From contig VICG01000003.1 of assembly GCA_008692225.1 (NCBI GenBank), forward strand, positions 2,287,501 through 2,351,500: a stretch of 64,000 nt of DNA. The letters are read 5' to 3'. The DNA comes from Monilinia fructicola (lineage: Eukaryota > Ascomycota > Leotiomycetes > Helotiales > Sclerotiniaceae). Both the position numbers and the translations under genes were made by a program. Positions 23,902 to 36,161 of the stretch are shown here, one piece after another (position 1 is the stretch's first letter; each line of letters opens with the position of its first letter). The notes beneath the pieces were generated by a model. That model saw only the letters and a program-made list of their open reading frames with translations, made no database searches and was not told where the DNA came from.

Positions 23902-24965
23902 CTTTCAAAGATCGGGGGAATTTGTGGATCGAATTAGAGTTGTAAATAAGACGTTGATTATTATTCGAAGTGAAGATGTCTTTTTTCGAATGTATTATTT
24001 TTCGGGTAATGGCGTAAGATGAGTGTGAGATTATTGTAATTATCGATTTGCAAATCTGATGGCAGAGATCAAGTATCTTTCGAATGAAGGCAATGGGTGA
24101 TGGGTGATGGGTGATGGGTAACGGGTAACGGGTAATGGGCAGTCGGTCGGTCGGTCGGTCGCGCGATTGTAGGTTGGTGAAAAGAATGTAAGTTACCTGA
24201 TAATTCAAATTATGGTTGAATTCCCTTGTCGCTGAGACTGTGATGGGTTGAATCGGTCGTGTTCAATTTTGTTTAATTAAACCAATTCCAGGGATTTGGA
24301 TTTTGACCATTTGCTCATCGATAAAAGAAGGACGACGAGATAGAGTTACGTTTTGACTCTAAAAATTCCGAGATGTGGAGGATGCAGAGGAAGGGAAGGG
24401 AAGGGAGGGAGGAAGGGAGGGGAGGGGTGTGGAAGAGAAAAGAGAAAAGAGAAGAAAAAAGAATGACGGTGGTGTGGGTGGTGAATTGAAAAGAAGAGAA
24501 AGAGAGAGAGGAAGGAAGGGAGGAAAGATAAAAAAAGAAGGAGCGATGGTAAGGGAAGGGTAAGGGTAAGGGTAAGTAAGTAAGTGAGTGGTAAGGGTAA
24601 AAAGAAAAGAAAGTGGTGTGGTAGTAGTGGTATAGTAGTGGTAAATAGCTCTCGTCAATGGCAAATGGTAATGGCACCGGGGTAGCAGTAGTAAGTACAA
24701 TACCTGCCGACCTACCAGGGAGGTATGTAATTAGTAATAAGTGAGTGTGAATGATGTGAGTACCTAGGTAGGTATTGATTGTATGGACGAACAACGATAC
24801 AAGCGTAAATGATCCTTGCTGATGACTACCTACCTAATAAGCACCTAGGTAGGTAACTCATCATCATTAACCCATAAGGGAAAAATCAAAACAAAAAAAG
24901 GGTTCGTCTCGTCTCGTATTGTGTCTTCTCTTCTTTTATTTGATTTGATTTATCTTATCTTATTG

Positions 24966-25071
24966 TATTTTACTTTATTTTATCTTACTTCAAATGTTAT
25001 GGCCGTCCTGCTTGCTTGTATTTTACTTTATTTTATCTTACTTCAAATGTTATGGCCGTCCTGCTTGCTTG
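24966..25071. repeat. perfect 53 bp tandem duplication
   Basis: Two identical adjacent copies, 24966-25018 and 25019-25071, beginning TATTTTACTTTATTTTATC and ending CCTGCTTGCTTG. Identity is complete by eye, so it is recent or an assembly artefact. Confidence 0.95.
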
Positions 25072-28000
25072 AATGATTGATTGAGGGATTGAGTGGATTG
25101 CGGAGAAATGAATGAGCATTCCACACTAATGCCAATAATAACCAGGTTAATCCAAAACCATTTGATTTTAAAAATACTAATGATTAACCTTATCCCACTA
25201 TTATTTCCTCATTAAGCGATTAACAGTTTTTGAATTTTGGTTTGAAATGACTAACAGATGGATAGGTAAGTGCATCCATGCATGTGGATGGATGGATACT
25301 AGGTAGTCATGGTAGTCATGATAGTAATAAGGATGTAAGGTACTAGGTAGGTGGATATCAGACAGATTGATACTGCATTGGTTGTCCAGGTGCTGCTTGA
25401 ATTGTGTATTTTTCTTTGTGTTGGTCGATAATTCTTTGCTCTCTAGAGAGTACACCAGGTATGTGGTATCAGTATCAGTATCAATATCTGTATCAATAAT
25501 ATCAATATCAACATCTGTATCAGTAATATCAATATCAGTATCAGTGCTGTATCTATCACATTTACCAGATAGGTAGGTGATTATCACTTCCAAGTTCCAG
25601 TTCCTGTATGCTTACCCGTTTAAAGCAGGAACGATGCAGATGCAAAAAACAGGGGATCAGATTCAACCCCCCTTTAGTCCCAATCTGGTCAAGCTTCAGG
25701 TACGAAGCACGGACTCAGCCGATGAAACTTATGCTCTTATTGGTGAATTGTTTATTGAATTTGAAATTAACTTTCTAGAGGATTTACAGCCTAGTCACAT
25801 ATCACTGATGGACAGAACGGATGAATGTGATTGGCTTATTCATCATCCTGCCTGCAGTAGTTCGATGTGTCACGCATAACCTGGAATCAGGTACAAGAAT
25901 GAACCTACAAACGAAAGAGATTATTGGAAAGGACTGTACGGAGTACCTAGTAAAGCCACTCACCCTCCAGCTGGGCATGAAGGGAGTTGATGGATCGAAA
26001 AATAAAGATAAAATAAAAATAAGAACACAAATCAAAATCAAAATAGATAAATAAAAAAAAGACGAATGCGAGGTGGAGTGACCAGTGAGTGATTGATCAT
26101 GAATGATTGAATGAGTGGAGCAATAGGAGAGATTGAACAAATCCTGTCCTGTACTGTATAATACTACCTAGGTAGCCACCAACATCCCAGGTAGAACGTG
26201 GTGAGTGAAAGGGATTAATAAGAGAGAGATCATCAAGACAAGAGGAATATAAACAAATCATCTCATTATTGATATCAAGGTTTCACTCACCTACTTACCT
26301 TACCCATCTACCATTTATCATCTACCATCTACCATCTACCATCTACCAGCTACCAGCTACACCCATAGTACAGTAATGATAAGTATAGTATGGTAACAAT
26401 CATCATCATGTCCACGTCCTTTCATAACAATATATCTTCATCCGGAGACCAGAATGAAATCACTCGCTACCTATCCTTTGCATTAATCATCTCGGCGCCA
26501 CGCATTCATTAATATCAATTTGACTCTGTAAGCGCTTCGGTGCCACACAACGCTAACCTGGAATGAATAAGTTGGTTTGCCCAGGTGGTTTGGTTCACAG
26601 CCTCATTCATCATCTCATCTCCCGGGCTATCCATGATGATATATTTCTTAGAGTGAACATTGATTTTATATCCATTAACCTTGGAAGTTCCATCTGATGT
26701 ACATACCATCCCGATAAATATAATGTCATCCATCCTCTTGTTGTATGGAAGATATGAACATCCATTTCTTTTGATTTGCATTAGATACACGCACTCTGTA
26801 CAGTACCAACATAGGGAATAAGTAGAGGTATTGGTATCTACCTACCTATTAGCTAGTATCTACCGAAACATGTTCAGATGACAAACGATTCAGAAATTCC
26901 AACTGCCTCGAGAAATGCCTCTCCTCTTCTCCCAGCTCCCCACGTACCCATACCCATAGCCATTTCCAAACCGGCTATCTACCCACACACCCCAACCAAC
27001 CAATATCAACCAATGCCAATACCAATACCAATACCAACCAACCAACCAAACCCAACCCGGCACACCATATAAATCATCACCATAGCAAAACCTCCAAAAC
27101 CATATCAACAACAAACACCCCATCCCAAATCAACCACCCACAGACAAGATCTACAACGATCCCCCAAGGCACCCAAAACCCAAAGCATCGGAACCCCCGG
27201 GCCCAACACTCACCAAACCCTATCCCATCCAAATCCCCAATACAGTATAGAGCTTTCCCCTCCACCCCCTCCCCTCGCCACCTACAAGGGAAACCACCCT
27301 CATCATTTTTCATTTGACGCCGATCATCATTTTTCCATCCGCAGTCTGCCGGTGGGCACGCCGATATTTGAAAATTGTAAAATTGCACGGATGGCGATCC
27401 TTAGGTGGCACGAGCGGAATTCGTGCGGTGCTCGTGGCACGTGTTCCGATGGGCAAACCTTTTCCCGGAAACCTCATGGAGAGTGGATGATGTGATCAGT
27501 GATCAGTGATCAATTGTGGTTGGAGGAGAGAATTTGATTGAGTGATGTTTCAAGTTCTTCAGTTACTCATCGGCATCTCTTCTCACGTGATATACATCCA
27601 GCTCAGCAGATGACCATCCATCTTCCTCCCCATCATTCAGCCACGTGGAGTACCAAAAAAAAGGAAACACACGTCAAAACACACCACCATCTAGAACTAC
27701 TTGCTACTAGGAAGTTCTAGACATATGATAGTGCCATGTGAATTGAAACAAGACATGGCTAATAATAAGTATTATGAAACCCCCCAAGACCAAGTGGCCA
27801 CTCGATTATCGAATCTCAATTTAGATATTGAAGAGCGAACGATACAAGCTTCAATATATGGATCTAGTTGGCTGCACATGGAATTTAGCGAGTGGACTGA
27901 TTGTCTTCCGGTTTCTTTTTAATTTCGAGATTCGTTGGCTCAAGGCTTCTTTTATGATATAGCTTTTAAAGTATAATTTCTCCGTTGCTGTTGTTAATAA

Positions 28001-28157
28001 GTATATTATGAACTGAGCGGTATATACTCTCTCAAGAATCTCAGTGTTCGTTCTTTCAATTTCATTCACCTCTAATCTACTCGATTCTTACGAGTACCCA
28101 TATCATAAACTCACCCTCTTCTCCATCAGAAACCAAGTACATATCACTCAGTACCCG

Positions 28158-28340
28158 CAACACAAACCACAAACCACAAACCACAAACCACAAACCACAA
28201 ACACAAACCACAAACCACAAACCACAACCACAAACCAAACAAACCACAAACCACAAACCACAAACACAAAACCACAACCACAAACCACAAACACACAAAC
28301 AAAAACCACAAACCACAAACCACAAACCACAAACCACGAA
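28158..28340. repeat. imperfect CACAAAC heptamer array
   Basis: Repeats of CAAACCA/CACAAAC with interspersed CACAAC and CAAACA variants. The Trp/Cys-Gly-Leu-rich minus-strand open frames here are artefacts of the array. Confidence 0.9.
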
Positions 28341-30279
28341 ACCATCCGACCCCTAGCCAGACCTCCATCAAGAACATCACCACCTCATCCAAATTCCCCA
28401 ACATCCACCATTCCAACCTCAAAGCTTGAGTATGTTAAAACTTTCATAAAGCTTAGAGTAACATACCTTCTTCACACTGTCATTATCATATTTCATTCAG
28501 AATTTCCTCCCTCCCATCGAATACAGCCCTCTACCCCTTATCCTATGTAAAATCAAAACTCATTACAAAACCCAAACACCGGCTCAAGTCAAAAGGCATC
28601 CAGCTAGTGGTTCAAAATCGTAAATAATAAGACTCACAGGAGAAAACATACACAATAAAATATCTTTCCATTCTTGAAGTCGAAAAATATCGCGTTCTAC
28701 CGTATTATCAAAACGTACCAAAGATTAAATGAATCTTCTTCATCATTGGTAAGACTAGGATATCTCTATTTTATTCATCAACTAGTTCTACCCATCGTTC
28801 TTGAAGTCTATGTGTAGCAGTGACTATATTTTTACAGCTATATGTCTGTATCTGTATCTGCAGACGCCCGCGCTGAAGCAGGAAGGAAGATGTGGTGGGT
28901 TGTGTTGTGTTGTATTAGTTTTTTGGGGATGTGAATGTGTGGTTGATGGGTGAATTGATGTATTACTGGATTATATATGTGATCTTAGAGGGTGTTCATC
29001 AGGGGAGCCGGGGAATGAGGAAATCATTCTATGAAGTTATATGACGAAGTTTTATCATCCAAGCGGGGGTAGAGAGCATCGGCCAACGCATGGTGAACCT
29101 AGCATATGCCCATTAGTTTGTTCCAATAGAAATCAAACTCATGTGCCATGGCACCCAAGATTATGGGACACAGGTGAAAATCTGTATCGAGATTTGGTGC
29201 TTGATTGAAGGTCAAGTTATACACCCAGATCTGCGTGACATTACCATGGGGTGAAATGCTTCATCGTTCCGTACAAGCTGTGCAAATCTGCAACCCATTT
29301 TTTCCATTGTGTGATATGTCTACCACCTGCTGCACTCATCGTCATCATTTGCATGCCTTTGCTGCTAGTGGCGGACACCGCTGACATTGAATCATTCGGA
29401 TCACCAACTGCAATCATGGCGAAGGCCAGACACGGAGTCGCTTATTTTCAGAGCACCACCATATCCTCCTCCCACCCCCCCTCTACTTATCAGCTGCTCC
29501 TAGCATCCCTCTCCCTCTGCTTTGCCCGACTCCCAAACCGGCCCTCACTTCGTTCTTTCGCCATCATCCACCCCGACCATCTCCCGTCCAGCGACCCTTT
29601 CCGCCACCGCTCCCGCCTGGCTGAAATTTGCGCGGTGTGGAAACCACCAGGCTGGGAGGACTGGGAATGCCGTCGAGATTGGTACACGTATATCACCATG
29701 CGCCCTCAACACCGCGCAGGAATCCAAACAAAGAACCCGGATCTGAGCGAGCGGATAACGAAAACAAGACAAGATAAGAGAAGGCGAAAGCAGATAAAAG
29801 AAACTCGAGGAAGAAAAAAAAAGAAGATGCATCGTTATGTGTATTGATGTTGGCTGATGTTATGCCAAATCAAATCAAATCAAATCAGATCAGATCAGAT
29901 CAAATTAAACTGAATTAAAAACAACAGAGACGAAGTCACGCGGCGAAATTCACACGGAGAAGTATTCGTATTTGAAGCTTTACAGCTTAGGGCTTACGGA
30001 TTAGGGATGAGATCGTACAGCTCCCAGGCGCCGACCAAATACCCAACATTCGCAAATGCCATGCGCGAAATCCAATTCAATGCGTACAATAGCACTTCGA
30101 ATTCGTCCACGATCCTGCCTCGCTCGGGGCTTTCGTCCCCCGCTACCCGTAGGAGCTGGACGTTGATTCTGTGATGGGTGTGTCGTCATGGATGGGACGA
30201 TGTCTTGTATCTTGTATCTGATTCCCGTTGATAGATATACCGCTGGGGGAGCTTGGGGGGAGAGGGGGCGATTTAGGGT

Positions 30280-30320
30280 TTGGATTGTGTGTGTTTGTGT
30301 GTGTTTGTGTGTGTGTGTAC
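30280..30320. repeat. GT-rich microsatellite
   Basis: Alternating GTGTGTTT and GTGTGTGT runs about 40 bp long. No coding signal. Confidence 0.8.
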
Positions 30321-31700
30321 CCCAGTCCACCCAGTCTATCATCCCTTTCCCCTTCCCATCCAGCCCCGTGACCATCGCCTAGCATAACATCACAGAACAA
30401 GTCTCAACGCTAAACACGCACTCTGGGATTCTCCACGTCGTTCTATGATCCCTCTTTATCATTGATCAATCAACCAACCAATCGATCACTCTATTCCTCA
30501 AAAAAACCACGACAGCCCAGCCTCAGACGGCTTCACAGGTAAATCATATCAAAAAAGCGCAACGTCTCTCGCGCCGTGTGCCGTGCGCCCAGAACCCGTA
30601 ATTCATCGCTACGGTGCATCCTCATCGCGGAGTGTAGAATGACGGCTGGAGTGGCGTCCGAGTCGCAGGTCCATCTGTGTGGCGTGGCGGGATGATGGTG
30701 CGGCCGGCCCCGTCAGGGTGCAGGATACTTCCCACTGCCTGTTCATCCATCTCCGACATCCCCTTCCCTTTCTCCTTCCCCTTCTCCTTCCCTCACTCAA
30801 CGTGGCGCCCCCGGACGCTAAACTCCCAAGACCTTTTCCCTTTCGCGCCGTGTCCTCTTTGCTCTCCCGGGAAGATTGCACCGCTAGGTGGAAACACAAA
30901 TGTCCAGCTGATGGATGGATGGATGGATGGATGGATATAGCCGCGATGGAATTTTGGGAAAGCTGTCTATCTCTGGTTCTTTCTCTAGTTCTGGGTCTGG
31001 GTCTGGGTCTGGGGTGATTTCGATGGAGATGGAGATAGAGACATAGATGAGAATCTAGTAGGTACTGCCAGATGCATCTTACAACTCCATGCAACGATAC
31101 GGACATCAGAGTCCACACAACCCATCACCCGATCTCCACAAATCCACACCCACACCCCGAAATCGAGGGCGCCGATGTTCAAGAATTAGCACAAGTTGTG
31201 ATATGCATTCCTCATTCCTCATTCCTCATTCCCGAAACCCTAATCATCTAAATCTTGCAACAAAAGCTCTCCTCATCTATCCCCCGATGATCGTCTTCCT
31301 TGCGTCCGCGTCGAAGCCGACTTCTCCCAATCAACGTGCAGTACAGCATGCTCTACGCACATCTGTATGTTCCCAAATGCTCGCCGGCATTTGTGTGTAG
31401 ATGGCATAATCGCGCTATCTCATCCCATACACCCTGGATACTCGACTCTAGCCATAACGATACTGGCACTTCGGAGACGGGAGTTTGGCTTTCGAGCTCT
31501 GCCCATCCAAGCGTGCTGGGGCATGTTGCGGTGTATGGTTGGGCATCGGCGGGGGTGTCGTTTGGCGGTTGTTCTGGGTGTTGTTTTGTTGATGCTGGTT
31601 ATGGAGAATTTGGTGTGGTTTTTTGGTGGATTCTTGTTAGAGGGGAGGGCGTGCAGGAGCGAAAGGCGAGAGAGAGGGGGGGGGGAACGATTTGTTGGAA

Positions 31701-31760
31701 TGAAACGAAACGAAACGAAACGAAACGAAACGAAACGAAACGAAACGAAACGAAACGAAA
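31701..31760. repeat. pentanucleotide microsatellite (GAAAC)n
   Basis: Twelve perfect copies. Frames through it give artificial RNETK repeats. Confidence 0.97.
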
Positions 31761-32472
31761 TGGGATAACGTATTCAACAAAATCGAAAGATCATTTGCGA
31801 GCATCCATCTTTGATGATGATAAACTATTATTCACAGTGGATGCAGTGGTTAAATTGAAGATGGCAAGGGTAAAGTTAGGTGGAATTGAAGGGTTGAAAT
31901 GATATTGGAAACTAGCATGTTGGTATTTTGAAGCGATCCTGAAGCAAGTTGATATGGTATCTTGGAACGATTTTCCAATGTGGACGCTCAAAAATATATT
32001 CTATTGTATAAACGAAGTGATTATGCGCTACATTAGAAGTTGTATATGATTCTGTGCATTACTGGCATTTCGCGGGAATGTTGGCTCCCGAGGGATAGCA
32101 TGACGGGACTTCTCAACTATCGGGTCATAACCTGATGGGATTCCCTAGCTAGAGCGGGGAGAGAAATGCATATAATTGGAATTATGGTATCCATTGACTA
32201 TTGATTATTCTATATTGATATCGAAATTGATGTGAGGATTGTTCGAGATATAGGAGATGATGGTTGTTTGGCAACAATGCGGGAATTAGATTAGGGAGTG
32301 ATTATGATGCTTCGGAATGAGTGGCTAATCTAGAGATCCCCCCGTGAATGCATCATCACTCGATTATACATTACAGATTAAATTATAACCCATCGATCAC
32401 TGGTCTCATACAACTTTTGACCATGACCAGTCAATAGACAGATCATTACCCACCACTCACCACCCATCCTGC

Positions 32473-34357
32473 TCACCTCACAACAAAAAAACCGTTCACC
32501 CCCACCCCCTTATCCCTCATCGCATCAACCTCCATCCTCAACCCCAACTTATGCAACGGCACCCTATCAACCTGCCTCTGAGCCGCCAACCTCACATCCG
32601 CATACCCAGTCGCAGCTCTTTCCAAGACCCCTCTCGGTCCATCTGCAGCCTCAGGTGCAAACAGCGGCCGATCGAGCATTGCCTGAGCGAAGATAATATC
32701 ATTCAGAGCGGCGACCAGCTCATCATCCAAACCGCAGCTCGAGTCCGCCGACGCAGCCGGCCGAAGAAACCCCATGATTTTGACCTCGAGATCCGCGGCC
32801 GCATATGACCGAGCCTCGAAATCGTCGGATATGACGTGGATCCGGAAGGTTCTTTGGCTCGCGTGGGACACCGTTGCTTTCTGCAGCTCGGAAGCCCGCA
32901 CGGGTAAAGACGATATCACCGCTGGACACCAGGGCAGGCCATCGACGCTCCTTTGCCATGTCCCCGGCCGCGGGCGTACCCAGGCACAATAGTGCCCGAG
33001 GAGTTGATGGGATACATGCTCTGCCATGCCCGCCAACCTCATGCTGGGGCATGCTGGCACCATCTCCATCTCTTCTTTCGATGTCGGATCGCGCGACGAA
33101 GCAAATGGGGTATGGTGGGCACGGGCCTGGCTCGCCATCGCCACTTCGAGCTAGGTTGTAGGAAGCGCTTCGCACTCCTTTGTATTGAATGTTTCCATTC
33201 GCCACGGTCGATCGCACCGCATCCTCGGTGCCACTCTTTCCACAAAGCGCCATGGCAGCGTCCTTCTTGGCAGCGGAAGGCATAAAGGGTTTGGCGACTC
33301 TCTCCGCCGCAGACGTAGCGGGAGCAATGATCCTCCCAATGGTATTGTTGGCGTACGCGGCCATGGCCAACGCGCCCGCCTCCAACGGCAAGGTACTCAA
33401 GCTCGCGCCTCGCAACGACGCAGGGCTCATGGAAGTCGAGAGCACGCGAAATACCGGGCTGGGACAGAGCACTTTCTTGCGATCGCCCGGACAGAGCACG
33501 AAGTGGAAATAGCCGTCGCGCGCCTCGACGGGGATGCGAACGACGAGCGTCTCGCGCAAGACGTGCTTCGGGTACCGGGTCCTCGTGGGCGAATCTCGCC
33601 ACGTCCCGCTGCCAGGCGCGCTCGTCGCTTTCGCTCAGCTGGTCGGCCGAGATGCGCAGCGCGGGCGTGACGTTGAGCCAGCTCCCGTTGTGCCCCACGA
33701 GGGCTTTCAGGCGCATCCCGGCATCGCCGGAGTATCCTCGGTCTTGTAGCCATATCTGGCGCCGGCCGGCAAGGGCGCGTCGGAAAAGATGGAGATGGCG
33801 AGCGTGGTGGAACACCCTTGGTAAAATACTAGACCGTGGGAATGCCGGAGGATGGAAAAGTGTCGAGTGCTTTCCGATGGACGCGCTATGATCCCCCCGG
33901 CAAAATGGCGTGCCTCTTGAAAGGCTTTGGAGACGTATGATGATGCGCTGGAGGAAAGAGTGGGTGGGGGTTCTGATGACGTCTCGCGTGTGACTTTGGA
34001 GGGGTCACCGGAGGCTTGAGAATGGAGCGGGGTTGCGGGGGCAGAAACCGTTCTTCCAATCTTCGTACTTGTGGAGGTGACTTGAAGGGTCTCGACGGCT
34101 GAGATTTTGGGAGGGGCTAGTTGCGACTGAGACTTTGAAGCTATTCTCGGAGCAGCGTTGATTCCCTCCGGCCTTCCATTTTCTGCTATATATTGGGAAT
34201 GCTTCGTCACATGATCGATATCGCGCCCCGACGATGTTGCCGCATTCAACGTACGTGTTACCTGCTTGCGACGAATTGGAAGAGGAGTCGCGTCATGATG
34301 AGGTTGTGGCGACTCGGAGGTCTCACTATATGGTGGTGGGGGTATATCAAACGTCAT
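32473..34357 (-). CDS. conserved fungal protein of the type often labelled 'LipA and NB-ARC domain protein'; GC-rich; frame breaks
   Basis: Start ATG 34357. The N-terminal part is disordered, Pro/Ser/Thr-rich. A conserved core begins near 33900-33820 with FSILRHSHGLVFYQG and SIFSDAPLP, continues with GMRLKALVGHNGSWLNVTP, then LRETLVVRIPVEARDGYF and VLCPSPVFRVLS, and ends with HVISDDFEA..EVKIMGFLRP. I recall this arrangement in uncharacterised filamentous-fungal proteins; the family label is from memory and carries no proven function. Continuous reading needs one-base changes near 33750, near 33575, and between about 33060 and 33100. The 3' two thirds have clearly higher GC and CpG than neighbouring DNA. 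The stop is TGA at 32473. Confidence 0.6.
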
Positions 34358-35074
34358 TTGGGCATAAGTGTCAGTTGATAATCATTTCGAGCGGTGTCAA
34401 CCCGGGACCGCCGACTTGAGCATTGCTTCCATTGAAATGGTGGTTCCAAGACCAGGAGTACAAGGATTTAAATTTGCAAATGAAAATCGGACATGTTTCA
34501 CAGCCGTCAAGGCCCATGCGTTCGTCATTTACTTTTGAAAGAATTGGCAGTGAAGGTATGTATCACTGATACCATGTGAACCATGAACCATGATATCATT
34601 GCAAGTGTCGTCGTGCAGGAGTGAATAGTTTGTCACTTTCATGGTGGGGAATCAATGTAACCTTGATGCATTTGCCATGTGCTGTTAGTAGCCTGTATCT
34701 CGTGCATGAAGCCTATTTTCCCCACCAAATCCACTCTATTGCGCCTCGGTGCCCCTTCATCTGTCCAAAAATAAGCGAACGTCAAAAATAAAACACAATT
34801 TCATAATTTTATCAAAAATCAATCACTAAATGTTACAATCTATGGTTACAGTTTGGAGGGTATCTGCTTGTTCGTCTTCGAATGAATGTCCTTTTTTTTT
34901 AAAAAAAAATATTGTAAGTTGACTTTGAGGTGAATGTCAAAAATGAAGTAAAACCTTCATGTATTGATTTCAGGTTTAAACATGTTTGAGTCGAGTTCAG
35001 AGATAGGAGACAGACAGATTGTGGTGCTATATGTAGTAGAATAGCGACGGAAACAGCCATTCCAAGTTGAAAAA

Positions 35075-35176
35075 GGCCATTTGGTCTAGTCGTATGATTG
35101 TCGCTTCGGGATAACCTCCCCACGTATACTTCGTGATAGATGTGACAGGTCCCGGGTTCAAATCCCGGAATGGCCC
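35075..35176 (+). tRNA. tRNA-Pro(CGG) with a 30 nt intron
   Basis: The acceptor stem pairs GGCCATT (35075-35081) with AATGGCC (35169-35175), with C at the discriminator. The D-arm (GGTCTAGTCGTATGATT) and the T-arm CCCGGGTTCAAATCCCGG are canonical. The anticodon stem GTCGC pairs with GTGAC (one G-T), with loop TT-CGG-G; anticodon CGG lies at 35107-35109. The intron 35111-35140 sits one base after the anticodon, the standard nuclear position. T-rich sequence follows directly as a Pol III terminator. Confidence 0.93.
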
Positions 35177-36161
35177 TTTCTTTTACCTTCCCTGAGCTTG
35201 TAAATTTTTATTTTGAGAGCTCGTGATATTTTATCATTAATTACTCAACATCTTCCAAGACTCTTTTAGCTTTTTCGTCTGAACACCGCCGGTCTTGGTG
35301 GGGCTGTGGTCTGTGCAGAGAGCATAAAACCTTCAGTGAAGACCGAGCTGAACCACCTTTCGAATCAATTGAATATCAGATTCGAGCCATCAGATTCGAT
35401 CCACCGGATTGACCTGATGAATCCCAAGAATTTTCACGGGTTTACTGATAGGTATTAGATATCACTCACATTAGTTGTATGATGCAACTCTTTCTCTTTT
35501 ACAAAGGCCACAGTATGGCTTACCATGAAGCACGATAAGGGGTGAGGAATTTCCAAGCTGACCCCGCCATGCTGCCGTAGTCTTTGGGAGAAACAAGACT
35601 ACGAGCAGGAGAATTGCTGGCTTGAACGGTCTGGGCTACAGCGCAATTGAATGATGAGGAGAGATTGCAGAGATTTTCGGGGTAGAGCTGGGGACACATT
35701 TATTTGGGTAGGAATTTTCAAGGTCATTCTTGATGCGACAAAGAAACAAATGTAAGGCGTTGAGCGTGAAGAAGGAAATGGGAAGATTGGTGCTGGAATC
35801 TCCGTCGTGGCTCAAAAGTCAAAGCACGAGTTAGATTCGCACATGGGGATATCACCTGGCAGAGCCTGAGAACCGCGGATGCGATGTGCAGCTTGGATCT
35901 GAACATTGAAACGTTATACTTCACAAGCGAATAGCAAGGGAGTTCCTATAATGTAGATTGCAATTGGCTTGTATTGAAGGATAAGTAGCAGATGTACAGG
36001 TATCATACAGACAGGTAAGATACAGGCAGGTATCAATTCATAAAAACTGTTGCTCCTTAAAAAAACCGAATAAATGTATCACTCCATTCCTCATTCCAAA
36101 ATATTCCATCCGTTTTCTCCCAAAGCCCGGGGCCCGCATAGCGCCTAAAACATGCTATAGT
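35177..36161. other. intergenic, no supported gene
   Basis: It holds the tRNA 3' flank and the 3' side of the csm1 gene. The open frame at 35724-35924 shows no conserved features. Confidence 0.4.

Larger units (their letters stand above)
23902..32472. other. large gene-poor interval (~8.5 kb) rich in simple repeats
   Basis: No open frame here has recognisable domains or plausible exon structure. It contains polypurine tracts (24375-24560), a perfect 53 bp tandem duplication, scattered CCTAGGTAGGTA-like motifs, a CACAAAC array, GATG, GTGTGT and GAAAC runs. It lies upstream of the minus-strand SH3 membrane protein and downstream of the 32473-34357 gene. It could be an extended promoter or hold an unrecognised non-coding RNA; neither is shown by the sequence. 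Confidence 0.5.

Noticed and set aside
28077..28550. Trp/Cys/Gly-Leu-rich and Thr/Asn/Pro-rich repeat proteins
   Set aside because: Translations of the CACAAAC array on either strand.
29251..29847. 198-codon plus-strand open frame with hydrophobic N-terminus
   Set aside because: Begins with GTG, composition mirrors the C-rich DNA, the other strand is also open, and no family features were seen.
31300..31902. 200-codon plus-strand open frame
   Set aside because: A large part is the (GAAAC)n microsatellite and the rest has no conserved features.
32723..33815. Two or three separate overlapping GC-rich genes on both strands
   Set aside because: High GC keeps all frames open; only the minus-strand pieces link into one conserved protein when single-base shifts are allowed.
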